From: Synechococcus sp. SynAce01
GTDB lineage: Bacteria > Cyanobacteriota > Cyanobacteriia > PCC-6307 > Cyanobiaceae
NCBI RefSeq assembly: GCF_001885215.1
Contig: NZ_CP018091.1
Location: 1-64,000 of the forward strand
Length of the DNA: 64,000 nucleotides
Direction of reading: 5' to 3'
Positions 53,437 to 61,632 of the stretch are shown one piece after another (position 1 is the first letter of the stretch; every line of letters begins with the position of its first letter). Below the pieces are notes generated by a model. It was not told where the DNA came from and did not search any database. It saw only the letters and a program-made list of their open reading frames with translations. The position numbers and the translations under genes were made by a program.

Positions 53437-53997
53437 ACCCGACTCCTATTTTGCTCGGCCGCTGCTGACCTCCAGGGACCGGATCAACCGGCACAGCGGA
53501 GAGGCACCGCCGATCCGAGGTCTGATCCTGCTCCATCCGGCCTTGGAGCGGATCCCCGGTGACTACGCCAACGGGATGGCCTTCAGTGAGATCGAGGCCC
53601 AGCAGCTCTAGAGCAACTACCCATGGCGGGAAGCAAAGCATCAGCGACCTACTGGATTTTCAGAGCCAAAGCATCAGGGACTGCAGCCAGATTGGAAATA
53701 ACTTGTTCGGCCGTTTTCTTCCTTAGCTGATTCGTCGCGCCCCCTTCTTGGAGCAGCTTCGATTCGCATCTGTATCCAAGTGAACACTCGGTTTGCGGGT
53801 CCGCATAAGATCAGGACGTAAAGGGGAGTTGCCTCGCCAAACCGTTGCCAGCCAAAGGGTGCTGACCCTTGGCACGAACAGGACAGTCGTGTTCTGCGGC
53901 CGGAGGGGCACCTCAGCGGGTGGATATCAGACCCGCCTAAATACTATTGATTAGACCGGGTTCTTAAGATTGTACTGGGTGTGTAGGATATTTCTGC
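53437..53997. other. Non-coding stretch with a near-perfect palindrome
   Basis: About 560 bases in which I find no convincing gene. A plus-strand frame of 68 codons (53405-53611) has no recognisable features. At about 53855-53877 the sequence GCCAAAGGGTGCTGACCCTTGGC is a 9-base-pair stem with one bulged A and a 4-base loop, without a following T-run, so an operator or recombination remnant rather than a normal terminator. Composition shifts to lower GC towards 54 kb. Confidence 0.4.
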
Positions 53998-54094
53998 GGC
54001 TAAGCCAATCGCTGGAGCCGACACTGCCTGCTAGCCGAACGACGTTCGGTAGAACTGCGGTGCGGCTCAGCTCCTAGCTAGGCGTCACAATCAC
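53998..54094 (+). repeat. attC-like recombination site, degenerate
   Basis: The left part CGCTGGAGCCGACACTGC and right part GCGGTGCGGCTCAGCTCC are imperfect inverses separated by about 38 bases. The right end continues CTAGGCGTC, one or two changes from the GTTAGGC core that closes integron attC sites. The wording of both arms resembles long attC sites of proteobacterial integrons. It lies just before the cassette-like gene at 54115. Identification by eye; moderate. Confidence 0.45.
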
Positions 54095-54114
54095 CGTCCA
54101 CACCAAAGGGGCAC

Positions 54115-54615
54115 ATGTCCAAATTCAGCGAACTTTGCCAAGCGTATACAGATTCACGTGCGTCATACTTTGACTATCGCGATAAAAGCTATTCGTTTGC
54201 GATGGACATGATTAATCGTTATGTGAAATTCTTGGATATTCCCACAGAGAACACTCGCTTTGTACCTCTTGACATAGAGCCAACAGCGAACACCACGTAC
54301 ACATTGCACGGCGCAATGCATTTAAATGAAGACACCTTCTGGCACCTTGGCTTCCAGATGATTCTGTACTCTGCTCCGAACGTATTTCCTCATCAAGCCG
54401 TACTGCTAGCATTCAAGTTCAAGAGATCGGAGGATGCATTTCAAGTAAAAATATCTGCCGATGATAGTGGACACAAAGTTCGACTTGGAAACGCCGCAGA
54501 TTTCGATGCGTTATTTGTTTTTCTTCAATCTCAGATAGAAAAGCATTTCCGAAATGATCTCCAAACATTTCTTGAGAGTTCAGCCTCGACTCGCCAGATT
54601 GGCTTCATTCAGTAA
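54115..54615 (+). CDS. Cassette-like hypothetical protein
   Basis: A 166-residue soluble protein with no recognised domain (FSELCQAYTDSRASYFDYRD at the start, LFVFLQSQIEKHFRNDLQTFL near the end). The coding region is clearly AT-richer than the host genes, starting 20 bases after an attC-like site, and a GTCTAAC heptamer follows the stop at 54620-54626. These are the hallmarks of an integron gene cassette. Product unknown. Confidence 0.65.
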   Translation: MSKFSELCQAYTDSRASYFDYRDKSYSFAMDMINRYVKFLDIPTENTRFVPLDIEPTANTTYTLHGAMHLNEDTFWHLGFQMILYSAPNVFPHQAVLLAFKFKRSEDAFQVKISADDSGHKVRLGNAADFDALFVFLQSQIEKHFRNDLQTFLESSASTRQIGFIQ

Positions 54616-54631
54616 GGACGTCTAACAGAAC

Positions 54632-55539
54632 TTGTATTTCTGGCGCAGTTTCATCGAGGACGGCAGCACCGCGACCGCATTTGAGAACACCCGGAAGTTT
54701 GCCAAGGTTTATCGGCTGGCCGCCGCCAAGAACCCGCCGCCGATGCAGTTCATCAATGTGTCGGTAAGTTCTTCAATACCATTGGCAGGAACGACTACAG
54801 TTTTTTTCACTGACATCGATGAAATCGTCCAAGCCCAGCCGAACGAGGCCTCCAGCGCAGAAATCCTGGGCATGCTGGCCACCATTTGCATCGAGAAGGG
54901 CAAGGCCTTCAATCCGGACGCCAAGCTCAAGAAGATGCTGAGCGAAGTCGTGGCTGTGGGCAATGCCACCGCCCGCACCATCGCCTACAAGCCGCGAATG
55001 AAGGAGGCTTTCCTGAATCCGGGCAGCGCATGGTTCTTCCCATTCGTGGGCGGGAGCTACCAGTTCCTCTCGCAACCGGGCTGCGCAACCTGGCATCACG
55101 TGTCCTGTACTCCTACAACTACACCGGTGTCACTCCGGCGATGGCGTTCGAAATGGTGGGCGTCGGCTCGCAGTACGTGATGGCGACCAGCGGCGCCAAG
55201 GGCATGCCGCTGGAAGGTGCCAAGACCTACAAAATTCAGCTGCCACCGAAAATCCCGGCCAAAGACTTCTGGTCCTTCGTCGCTTATGACAACCAGATCC
55301 GCTCAATGCTGCAGACCGACCAGCATTTTCCGAGCATCGGCAGCAAGGATAAGGACATCGTCATCAATGGCGACGGTTCGGTTAATGTCTGGTTTGGACC
55401 CACGGTCCCCAAGGTGCATGAAAACAATTGGGTTAAGACCGCTTCCGGCAGGGGCCGGTGCGTGCTGCTGCGCCTGTATGGGCCCGAGAAGAGCTGGTTC
55501 GACAAGACTTGGAAGCTGAGTGAGTTAGAATTTCAATAG
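54632..55539 (+). pseudogene. DUF1254/DUF1214 protein fragment with a frameshift
   Basis: The frame reads YFWRSFIEDGSTATAFENTRKFAKVYRLA, AEILGMLATICIEKGKAFNPDAKLKKML and AVGNATARTIAYKPR, as in the C-terminal half of DUF1254 proteins. It loses frame near 55085 and continues in another frame as GVTPAMAFEMVGVGSQYVMAT, DFWSFVAYDNQIRSMLQTDQHFPS and LRLYGPEKSWFDKTWK. The normal N-terminal half and signal peptide are missing, so this is a decayed, 5'-truncated import. GC is higher than in the adjacent cassettes, suggesting a different donor. Confidence 0.7.
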
Positions 55540-55549
55540 GAATAAAGTC

Positions 55550-55620
55550 GGGCATCCCTCACTCCTCACTGCCGGAACTGGATGCCCGAGTGGCCAGACG
55601 CCGAGCAAAGCCGTGAACCG
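55550..55620 (+). terminator. Terminator-like hairpin after the DUF1254 fragment
   Basis: GGGCATCC and GGATGCCC (about 55551-55608) can form a strong stem around a 30-base loop. No T-run follows, so it may instead be a cassette-end structure. Weak support. Confidence 0.3.
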
Positions 55621-55778
55621 GAGCGGCAACGTTGAGCAGATTCAAGTCGACAATCTTCTGTCACCCCAGGTTATGGCAAGCGATGGGGGGGGCAGGCAAC
55701 AGCTCTTCGCTATCATAATGCGTGGATAGATTCGCATAGCCTTGTCATTTGTACTTAACTCTTGCGCCCATACACAGC

Positions 55779-56834
55779 ATGTCTACCACAGAACTTGACC
55801 ACGCACTGACCGAGGCCAGAAACACGCTCACAGCGGATCGTTTAGATATGAGTTTCGGCGAGCTTATCAATATGTATGACTCAGGTGAGTTAATAATCGA
55901 TCCAGAGTTTCAGAGGTATTTTAGATGGGGTGTAGAGCAAAGAACTCGATTCATTGAATCAATCTTGTGTGGCATTCCGGTCCCATCCTTATTCATGGCA
56001 GAAGATCAGGATGGCAAGTGGGAAGTGGTTGACGGCCTTCAGAGACTCAGCACTGTTCTTTCCTTCTTTGGCAAGCTGCAAGGCCACAAGTCAAGTGAGA
56101 ATCACTGGCAGATGGGGGCAGGAGATATTGTTCAGGAGCTTGATGGCAAAAGTGTAGACGATCTCCCCCTGAAGTTTCAGCTCAACATCAAGAGAAGCCC
56201 TGTAAGAATTGAAGTTGTAAAGTGGGATTCTAAGTATGACATGCGGTATGAACTCTTCAATCGCTTGAACACTGGTGGCTCACCATTAACCGATCAAGAA
56301 GTGCGCAATTGCATTTTTCGGGGAACAGGTAATGATTTGTCAAATGAGATTCACGGGCTCGCGTCCAACGAACTGCTCGTGGAATTGGTGGCGCCGAGCG
56401 ATCGCAAAAAGGCAGGATTATATCTAGATGAGTTGGTCCTGAGATTTTACGCATTGCTCTGGTCGCAAGCACCACGAAATAATCTTGGCGAGCACTTGAC
56501 CGAATACATGAGGGCTGCATCTGAAAGGCATGAGTTGTATCAAGGCATGAAAGAATTATTTTTAAGAACTCTTGATGCGCTATCTAAAGCAGGCATTGAG
56601 AAGGTTTTCCAAGGGGCAAACTATCAGTTCTCCCCATCAAAATACGATGGGATTATGATTGGCATCGCAGAGAATATCGAGCACTGCGAAGGTGATTCAT
56701 CATTCGTTGCTGTGCGGATTAACAGGCTTAATGCAGACAGTGAATTTAAATCTGCGACGGGTGTGGGGTCAAACTACAAGGAAAGAGTCAAGAAGAGAAT
56801 TGAACGCGCAAAATCTGTATTTAGCAATGACTGA
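55779..56834 (+). CDS. DUF262 (GmrS-like) protein
   Basis: A 351-residue DUF262 protein with the ParB/Srx-like N-terminal core: MSFGELINMYDSGELIIDPEFQRYFRWG, ESILCGIPVPSLF and VVDGLQRLSTVLSFF (the D-G-x-Q-R-L motif), then FNRLNTGGSPLT. No HNH domain is attached, so it is GmrS-like only. It overlaps a HEPN-nuclease gene by 8 bases. DUF262 plus MAE_28990-type HEPN is a recurrent two-gene defence or toxin-antitoxin-like module. AT-rich compared with the host. I start at MSTTELDH. Confidence 0.85.
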   Translation: MSTTELDHALTEARNTLTADRLDMSFGELINMYDSGELIIDPEFQRYFRWGVEQRTRFIESILCGIPVPSLFMAEDQDGKWEVVDGLQRLSTVLSFFGKLQGHKSSENHWQMGAGDIVQELDGKSVDDLPLKFQLNIKRSPVRIEVVKWDSKYDMRYELFNRLNTGGSPLTDQEVRNCIFRGTGNDLSNEIHGLASNELLVELVAPSDRKKAGLYLDELVLRFYALLWSQAPRNNLGEHLTEYMRAASERHELYQGMKELFLRTLDALSKAGIEKVFQGANYQFSPSKYDGIMIGIAENIEHCEGDSSFVAVRINRLNADSEFKSATGVGSNYKERVKKRIERAKSVFSND

Positions 56835-57447
56835 TCTACGCGAGGAGTTATTTGAAGTGATTGACCGCCGTCAATCAGATATAGCGCTTGCCAAGAGATC
56901 CATATGCCTTGCCCGAACCGAGGCCCAAAGGAGTTTACTTTTCAGAGCATGTACTCTATTGATATATGCGGCTCTTGAGGGTGGCTGCAAGGAAATGACT
57001 AGCTGCTTGCTTTCAAGGGTTGCCAAGACTCGACCAAATATCTCTGACTTGGCTACGCCTTTCCTGTTTTTAGCCATCAAAAGATCTTGCCGCATAGGCG
57101 AAGCTGTTCTTGACTTACAAAAGAGGCACAAGCTTGCCGAAGAGGTGAGAGAGGCGGTTTCTGGGCCGGTCAAGATGCCAGGCTCTATCAATATAGAGTC
57201 TAACCTGACCCCGAAGACATTGATGAGAATGTGCCAGTCGCTGATGATTAAATATCCACTGGATAACGCTGGCGAACAGGAATTAAACCTGCTACTTCGC
57301 TACCGTAATAACATCGCTCATGGTGATCAGAATATGCCAATTGACATGATGCGGATCGATCAGTTCAGTCATATTGCTCAGTTCATACTCGTAGAAGTAG
57401 CTAGTGAAGTAAGTGACTGCAGTGTCAACGCTTATTGGAGGCGATGA
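56827..57447 (+). CDS. HEPN-fold RNase, MAE_28990/MAE_18760-like
   Basis: A 206-residue all-helical protein. The N-terminal MTDLREELFEVIDRRQSDIALAK and LLIYAALEGGCKEMTSCLL segments match the MAE_28990 family (Y-A-x-x-E-G). The C-terminal LLLRYRNNIAHGDQ (about 154-167) contains the HEPN R-x4-6-H catalytic motif. HEPN proteins of this sort cut RNA and are held in check or targeted by their partner, here the overlapping DUF262 protein. The pair is followed by an attC-like site, so it may be mobile as a two-gene cassette. Confidence 0.75.
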   Translation: MTDLREELFEVIDRRQSDIALAKRSICLARTEAQRSLLFRACTLLIYAALEGGCKEMTSCLLSRVAKTRPNISDLATPFLFLAIKRSCRIGEAVLDLQKRHKLAEEVREAVSGPVKMPGSINIESNLTPKTLMRMCQSLMIKYPLDNAGEQELNLLLRYRNNIAHGDQNMPIDMMRIDQFSHIAQFILVEVASEVSDCSVNAYWRR

Positions 57448-57465
57448 GGCGCTGTCTCTTTGCCC

Positions 57466-57556
57466 ACCAATAAGCCCCTCAAGTGGACAGGCCGCCGCCA
57501 TCTTCTGTTTCGCCACCTCAGGCTCCTTGCCTGCAACTCAGGGGCAACGTTAATTG
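57466..57556 (+). repeat. attC-like recombination site, degenerate ends
   Basis: The left arm AAGCCCCTCAAGTGGACAGG pairs imperfectly with the right arm CCTGCAACTCAGGGGCAACG, which runs into GTTAATT. The same arm wording, CAGCCCCTCGAGTGGACAGG, is found in the attC site at 60650, so the two belong to one family. The outer heptamers (ACCAATA and GTTAATT) have drifted from the RYYYAAC/GTTRRRY consensus. Confidence 0.6.
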
Positions 57557-57783
57557 CTCTCAGCATCCCTAGCGAACGTCCTTTATAGGCGGTCTAGTTT
57601 CTACACGTCCCTCAGTAACTTATTCAGCCATTTGGATTTTATGTCTAACGCTAGGGCACTTTCAAGAATCCGATAACTCAACCGAGACTGCGATTCTGAT
57701 TCCAGTCACAGCAATGGGTCTCAACTGACTGGAAGATCAAGAACAGTGATTTATCGAGGTGCCCTTAAGATTGGCTGTTTTTT
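57557..57783. other. Intergenic spacer, no gene seen
   Basis: About 230 bases between the attC-like site and the 3' end of msrA. A GTCTAACGC string occurs near 57641 and may be the left end of another eroded attC site, but I could not find its right partner. Confidence 0.3.
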
Positions 57784-58485
57784 CTACTGCCGTAACTCCG
57801 GGAACGTGCTTCGGAACGTCGCCAGTTTTGGCAGATCGTGCACCACCACATAGGGATGCAGTGGATTGCGCTTCACAAAGTCTTGGTGGTAGGCCTCGGC
57901 TGGGAAGAAGCGGTCGCTGCTCTCCACCACGGTGGCAATTGGCTTCTCGAAGCTGCCGGCCTGGTTGAGCTGCTCGATGTACTGCCGCGCCAGCTTCTGC
58001 AGCATGGGATCGGCCGTAAAGATCGCCGAGCGGTACTGCTCGCCCACATCGGGGCCCTGGCGATTCAGCTCGGTGGGGTCGTGGGCCACCGCGAAGAACA
58101 CCTTCAGCAGTTCGCCGTAGCTCACCTGGGCGGAGTCGTAGGTGATGCGGATGCCCTCGGCATGGCCCGTGGTGCCGCGGCTCACTTCGGCGTAGCGGGC
58201 TGTGTCCGCTGAGCCGCCGGCGTAGCCGGTTTCGACGCTTTTGACCCCCCGCACTTCCTCGTAGATCGCCTCCATACCCCAGAAGCAGCCTCCCGCGAGC
58301 AGCGCCGTCTGGGTGGGGCCGGGGCTCCGGCCTCGATCAAGGGTGGGGTCGGGTAGGGCCGCGGCGCTGGCGGCACCGAGCCGCATGGGCAACTCCCCGG
58401 TGAACACCAGTGGCAGCAGCAGCACCCCAGCCAGGACAGCGCCGAGGGAGGTGATCAGCGGCCATCCCAACGTGAACCTGGGCAT
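57784..58485 (-). CDS. msrA: Peptide-methionine (S)-S-oxide reductase
   Basis: A 233-residue MsrA that repairs oxidised methionine. The catalytic motif is GGCFWGMEAIYEEV (Cys nucleophile), followed by SVETGYAGG, HAEGIRITYD, HDPTELNRQGPDVGEQYRS and a C-terminal FFPAEAYHQDFVKRNP. An N-terminal hydrophobic segment (about residues 5-28, WPLITSLGAVLAGVLLLPLV) suggests membrane anchoring or export. Starts at MPRF; MSPMPRF at 58494 is equally possible. It is convergent to the cassette region, and normal host GC suggests a resident gene. Confidence 0.92.
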   Translation of the reverse strand: MPRFTLGWPLITSLGAVLAGVLLLPLVFTGELPMRLGAASAAALPDPTLDRGRSPGPTQTALLAGGCFWGMEAIYEEVRGVKSVETGYAGGSADTARYAEVSRGTTGHAEGIRITYDSAQVSYGELLKVFFAVAHDPTELNRQGPDVGEQYRSAIFTADPMLQKLARQYIEQLNQAGSFEKPIATVVESSDRFFPAEAYHQDFVKRNPLHPYVVVHDLPKLATFRSTFPELRQ

Positions 58486-58561
58486 GGGAGACATCCTGAA
58501 CGCTGTCTCTGGTCTACAGCTGGAGCCTGGGTTTGGATTGGGGGCTGCTCGCCGGGCCGCT

Positions 58562-59467
58562 TCAGCCCAGCTCCAGGCAGGCCAGGCCATACACATCCCC
58601 CAGCCCCACGCTTGGCGGCTCGCCCCGATACATCCGCAGCACGCTGCTGAGGGGCTGAAAGCCGAGCTGCACCATCAGCGGGCCCCCATGGGGGTTGGCG
58701 CCGGGCACATCGATCAACACCACGCCTGGATGTCGGGCCAGCATGCCGAGCAGCAGGCGTTCGGCCAGGGCCGGGCTATCGGCCAGCAGCGGCCCGATGC
58801 GCCAGCCGTAGCCCTGGCGCAGCAGGCAAGGCCGGATCCGCCCGAAGCCGTGACACTCCCCCTGGCGATCGATCAGAACCAGCACAGTGCCGGCCCGCTG
58901 GCCCAACCAGTCGGCCAGGAAGTGGGGGCGCGGGCTCGGTTCGCGCTGGGCGTCGTAGGCCTGCACCGCCCGCTGCGGCAAGCGTTGCCCCTGCACCAGC
59001 TCCAGCCCGTCATGGGGATCGATCGGCCGCTCGTCCCCTGTGGCCAGCGCTTGCCAGCGCTGGGTGGGGGAGGCCGCCCTGAAGCCCCAGCGGCTGTAGT
59101 CCTCCACCCGCTCCGGAGCCGCCTCGAGCCCGATGCAGGGCAGCGCGGCCAGGTGGTCCATGGCGGTGCGCCACAAGTCGAGGCCATGGCCCCGGCCGCG
59201 CATCTCAGGTGCCACCAGAAACAGGCCGATGAAGCCGTAACTGGCGTTGTAACGCACGCCGGCGATGCAGCCGATCAGCTGCTGGTTGAGCTCCTTCACC
59301 CACAACCCCTGGCGATCGGTGTCCCGGAAGCAGGCCACATCGCCATCGCCCGGACAAAATCCCTCGGCCCGCGCCCAGGCCACCACCTGGGGGATGTCTT
59401 GAGGGGCAAGGGGTCGGATCAGCCCTCCCGCCCCTCTGGAGCAGTCATGGCCATCGTTCTCAATCAT
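58562..59467 (-). CDS. Two-domain GNAT acetyltransferase
   Basis: A 301-residue protein. The N-terminal GNAT domain has SYGFIGLFLVAPEMRGRGHGLDLWRTAM (acetyl-CoA loop R-G-R-G-x-G). A second, GNAT-like domain (about 165-300) includes RPHFLADWLGQRAGTVLVLIDRQGECHGFGRIRP and GLMVQLGF-type ends, as in the Acetyltransf_18 arrangement. It lies 76 bases upstream of msrA on the same strand. The acceptor is unknown. Confidence 0.85.
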   Translation of the reverse strand: MIENDGHDCSRGAGGLIRPLAPQDIPQVVAWARAEGFCPGDGDVACFRDTDRQGLWVKELNQQLIGCIAGVRYNASYGFIGLFLVAPEMRGRGHGLDLWRTAMDHLAALPCIGLEAAPERVEDYSRWGFRAASPTQRWQALATGDERPIDPHDGLELVQGQRLPQRAVQAYDAQREPSPRPHFLADWLGQRAGTVLVLIDRQGECHGFGRIRPCLLRQGYGWRIGPLLADSPALAERLLLGMLARHPGVVLIDVPGANPHGGPLMVQLGFQPLSSVLRMYRGEPPSVGLGDVYGLACLELG

Positions 59468-59590
59468 GCCTCGACCACAACCCGCGTCCCCGGGGTCTCC
59501 AGCCTGCTCCCGGCTGCCAGCGTGGGGGCAGCTTTGATCCCCGCACCCGCACCCTGGTGCTCGATCTGGTGCTGGCCCTGATCAACGAAG
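59449..59590 (+). pseudogene. Gene fragment cut by an insertion-sequence remnant
   Basis: A plus-strand segment in which one frame reads GSFDPRTRTLVLDLVLALINEDPAHG and stops at 59616, directly where transposase homology begins on the other strand. It may be the start of a host gene truncated by the IS. Weak support; the identity is unknown. Confidence 0.2.
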
Positions 59591-59920
59591 ACCCCGCTCA
59601 CGGCAATACGCACTGAGCTCAGTCGCGTCTAGCCCGGCAGTCTCCAGCACCACCGTGAACTTGTCGGTGGCACCCCAGCCCTCGGGATCTTTCGCCGATG
59701 CCGGCACCACTTCACCCTGCAACCGCCAGGTCTTCCTCCATTTGTAGAGGGTCACCACGTGAATACCCAGTTCCTCAGAAATCCGGGCCACGCTCTGCCT
59801 GTGCGGCGGGCTCATCCGCTTCCTCACGTCAGCCTTGACGGCCTCGCTGTATCCGCGCATTGGTCATGTCCTCAAGCCCCCGGGTGTACTGATGAGAGGG
59901 GTGACATCTTTCCTGAAACT
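59582..59920 (-). mobile_element. IS3-family remnant with truncated transposase OrfA
   Basis: A minus-strand frame of 92 codons (59582-59860) encodes the start of an IS3-type OrfA: MRGYSEAVKADVRKRMSPPHRQSVARI, the helix-turn-helix ARISEELGIHVVTLYKWRKTW, and DKFTVVLETAGLDATELSAYCRERGL. Homology ends abruptly at the RERGL residues (about 59588) and the remainder of OrfA and all of OrfB are absent. An end-like sequence, TGACATCTTTCCTGAAACTG, lies at about 59902-59921, just before the DUF1353 gene. A dead fragment. Confidence 0.75.
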
Positions 59921-59957
59921 GGGGGCAACAGAAGATAACGTTTTTGGGATTCTGTTG

Positions 59958-60599
59958 ATGTCTTCTCTGGCGGAATTGGTAAGGTTCCCCTCGGGTTTGA
60001 CTGCATTTATTGACATGACCCAGAATCATGGATTCTTCTCTGGACGGCCACTAGCTAGATGGCTCACGGGAGACAAGCCAGACAGAAAGATGGTTCTTGA
60101 AGAGGCCTTCATATTTACTGATCCCGAGGGGAAAGTATGGGAAGTTCCTGCTGGCTACTCAATAGATGGTGCTTCAATACCCAAAGCCCTATGGTCGCTT
60201 ATTGGTTCGCCATACACAGGTGACTATAGGAGGGCTAGCATTGTCCACGACAAGGCATGTGACGACGCAAAGAAGGACTTCAATGCTCGCCGTGCTGCAG
60301 ATAGAATGTTCTTCCACGCATGCAGGGCTGGTGGATGCAGTACGGATGAAGCGAAAACTCTTTACTTGGGCGTCAGGATGGGAGCATTAAAAGATCAGAT
60401 TCCACTCTGGTCGGATAGCATTACTGAATCATTTTCTCCAAGACCAAGAGCTTCGATTCCTTTAGGCGACCGTAGAATCGAAACAGACTTTCGGCTTGCT
60501 AGAGAAGTACTGAGACGTGAGGTGGAAACAGATGATCCTTTGGAACTTGAAGAACAGGTTGACAGGGCTCTTGAGCTTGTGGGCGCAGGCACACCATGA
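59958..60599 (+). CDS. DUF1353 family protein
   Basis: A 213-residue protein with a DUF1353 core: EVPAGYSIDGASIPKALWSLIGSPYTGDYRRASIVHDKACDDAKK, typical in the D-G-A-S-I-P and V-H-D motifs. DUF1353 proteins are common on phages and mobile elements; function unknown. The first Met of the good-composition region is 59958; ATG 60015 is an alternative. AT-rich and followed by an attC site, so probably an integron-type cassette. Confidence 0.75.
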   Translation: MSSLAELVRFPSGLTAFIDMTQNHGFFSGRPLARWLTGDKPDRKMVLEEAFIFTDPEGKVWEVPAGYSIDGASIPKALWSLIGSPYTGDYRRASIVHDKACDDAKKDFNARRAADRMFFHACRAGGCSTDEAKTLYLGVRMGALKDQIPLWSDSITESFSPRPRASIPLGDRRIETDFRLAREVLRREVETDDPLELEEQVDRALELVGAGTP

Positions 60600-60649
60600 G
60601 TTCTCTGCATAACTGGCTGAGTCCATAACTTGATTGAATGGGCAGTGGC

Positions 60650-60742
60650 ATCTAACCAGCCCCTCGAGTGGACAGGCCCACCTCAAGCAATCTGCTTCTC
60701 CGCCCTAGGCTCTCTGCCTGCCACCCAGGGGCAGAGTTGGGC
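60650..60742 (+). repeat. attC recombination site
   Basis: A 93-base site bounded by ATCTAAC (fits RYYYAAC) and GTTGGGC (fits GTTRRRY). The inner arms CAGCCCCTCGAGTGGACAGG and CCTGCCACCCAGGGGCAG are inverted partners, like the site at 57466. It lies between the DUF1353 stop and the start of the next small gene, the canonical place for attC. Confidence 0.7.
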
Positions 60743-60758
60743 GCCACAGGAGAGACTT

Positions 60759-61163
60759 ATGGCTCTTGCGATCACTTTTAAGGCATTCGCAGTGTGGCTG
60801 GGCATCTTGGTGCTGGCAATCGCAAATGGTGCGCTCAGAGAAGCCGTCATTATTCCAGCGATTGGCAAATCGTCGGGATTAATCATTAGTGGCATTTTGC
60901 TGTCGGGACTACTTTTGACAGTTACGTATTATGCGATGTCGTGGTTAGGACGAGCGCCAGCCGTAAGTTACGCCGTAATCGGCTTTGGTTGGCTCTGTCT
61001 TACCTTGCTGTTCGAGTTTATATTTGGAAGTATCTTTCAGGGAAAATCTTGGCCGGAACTTCTTGAAGCGTACACTTTCAAGGGTGGCAATATTTGGCCA
61101 ATTGTTCTGCTTGTCACCGCACTAGCTCCATATGTGGCGGCCAGAATCAGGGGTTGGGCGTGA
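60759..61163 (+). CDS. Cassette-encoded membrane protein, unknown function
   Basis: A 134-residue integral membrane protein with four hydrophobic segments (FAVWLGILVLAIANG; GLIISGILLSGLLLTVTYYAM; AVSYAVIGFGWLCLTLLFEFIFG; IWPIVLLVTALAPYVAA). It has a good AGGAGAG Shine-Dalgarno sequence seven bases before the ATG. Flanked by attC sites on both sides, it is the best-defined gene cassette of the window. The protein type is familiar from integron cassettes, with no known function. Confidence 0.8.
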   Translation: MALAITFKAFAVWLGILVLAIANGALREAVIIPAIGKSSGLIISGILLSGLLLTVTYYAMSWLGRAPAVSYAVIGFGWLCLTLLFEFIFGSIFQGKSWPELLEAYTFKGGNIWPIVLLVTALAPYVAARIRGWA

Positions 61164-61173
61164 GGTCGGTGGT

Positions 61174-61230
61174 GCCTAAATATTCATTCGAGGCTGACAA
61201 CTTAGCCGGCGCTAAACTCAAACGTTAGGC
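61174..61230 (+). repeat. attC recombination site, best conserved
   Basis: A 57-base site from GCCTAAA to GTTAGGC (the ends match at 6 of 7 positions as inverses). The next bases TATTCATTCGAGGCTGAC parallel the left half of the classic aadA attC site (ATTCATTCAAGCCGAC), and an inner GGCTGA/TTAGCC pair is present. It follows the cassette stop by 10 bases. Confidence 0.8.
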
Positions 61231-61301
61231 AGCAAGAGCTGGGGCGTTGCGGCCTAGCCACGCCGAGCAGAACCCGGAAGCTGCACTGGCCTGCTCAGTT
61301 C

Positions 61302-61337
61302 GGCAAGGGCTGCGCAAGCCGCTACGCGGCCCCTGCC
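61302..61337 (+). repeat. Leader inverted repeat, copy 5
   Basis: GGCAAGGGCTGCGCAAGCCG with the right arm CCCCTGCC; a shorter, imperfect member of the CAAGGG...CCCTTG family. It ends 49 bases before the ATG at 61387. Confidence 0.45.
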
Positions 61338-61386
61338 TTCCCTGCGCGAGCCGTGCGATGGGATCGGGTTCCTCACCGTATTGGCC

Positions 61387-61602
61387 ATGGCCTCACTGCA
61401 AGCACCCTCCTGCGAAATCCGCCGCGTCATCGTTCACTTTTATCCCGAAGGGATCAAGGGAGGCGCTCACAGCTTTGAGCAGCAGTTCTTCGGGAAGCGC
61501 GGCAAGCCCGTCAAGAAGATGCGCTTCGTGCCTGCCGAGAAGGCCTTCGCAATCGCCCGTTCCTTGCAGGGCACCAAGGGCTGCACCGTCTCGGTGATCT
61601 GA
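61387..61602 (+). CDS. Small hypothetical protein
   Basis: A 71-residue basic protein (RRVIVHFYPEGIKGGAHSFEQQFFGKRGKPVKKMRFVPAEKAFAIARSL) of unknown family, with a beta-beta-alpha look. A leader repeat lies upstream and a strong terminator directly follows, so it is a self-contained transcription unit. A TTG two codons earlier is a less likely start. Confidence 0.65.
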   Translation: MASLQAPSCEIRRVIVHFYPEGIKGGAHSFEQQFFGKRGKPVKKMRFVPAEKAFAIARSLQGTKGCTVSVI

Positions 61603-61609
61603 GCCCTCC

Positions 61610-61632
61610 GGGCCGCTGCGGCGGCCCTTTTC
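61610..61632 (+). terminator. Rho-independent terminator
   Basis: GGGCCGC and GCGGCCC form a perfect 7-base-pair stem with loop TGCG, followed by TTTTCT. It starts 8 bases after the stop of the 71-residue gene. Confidence 0.85.

Noticed and set aside
54618-54660. A full attC site starting at the GTCTAAC after 54615
   Set aside because: Only the left heptamer is present; no inverted partner or GTTRRRY end follows before the DUF1254 frame begins.
57640-57700. Another attC site at the GTCTAACGC string
   Set aside because: No matching right arm was found within 150 bases.
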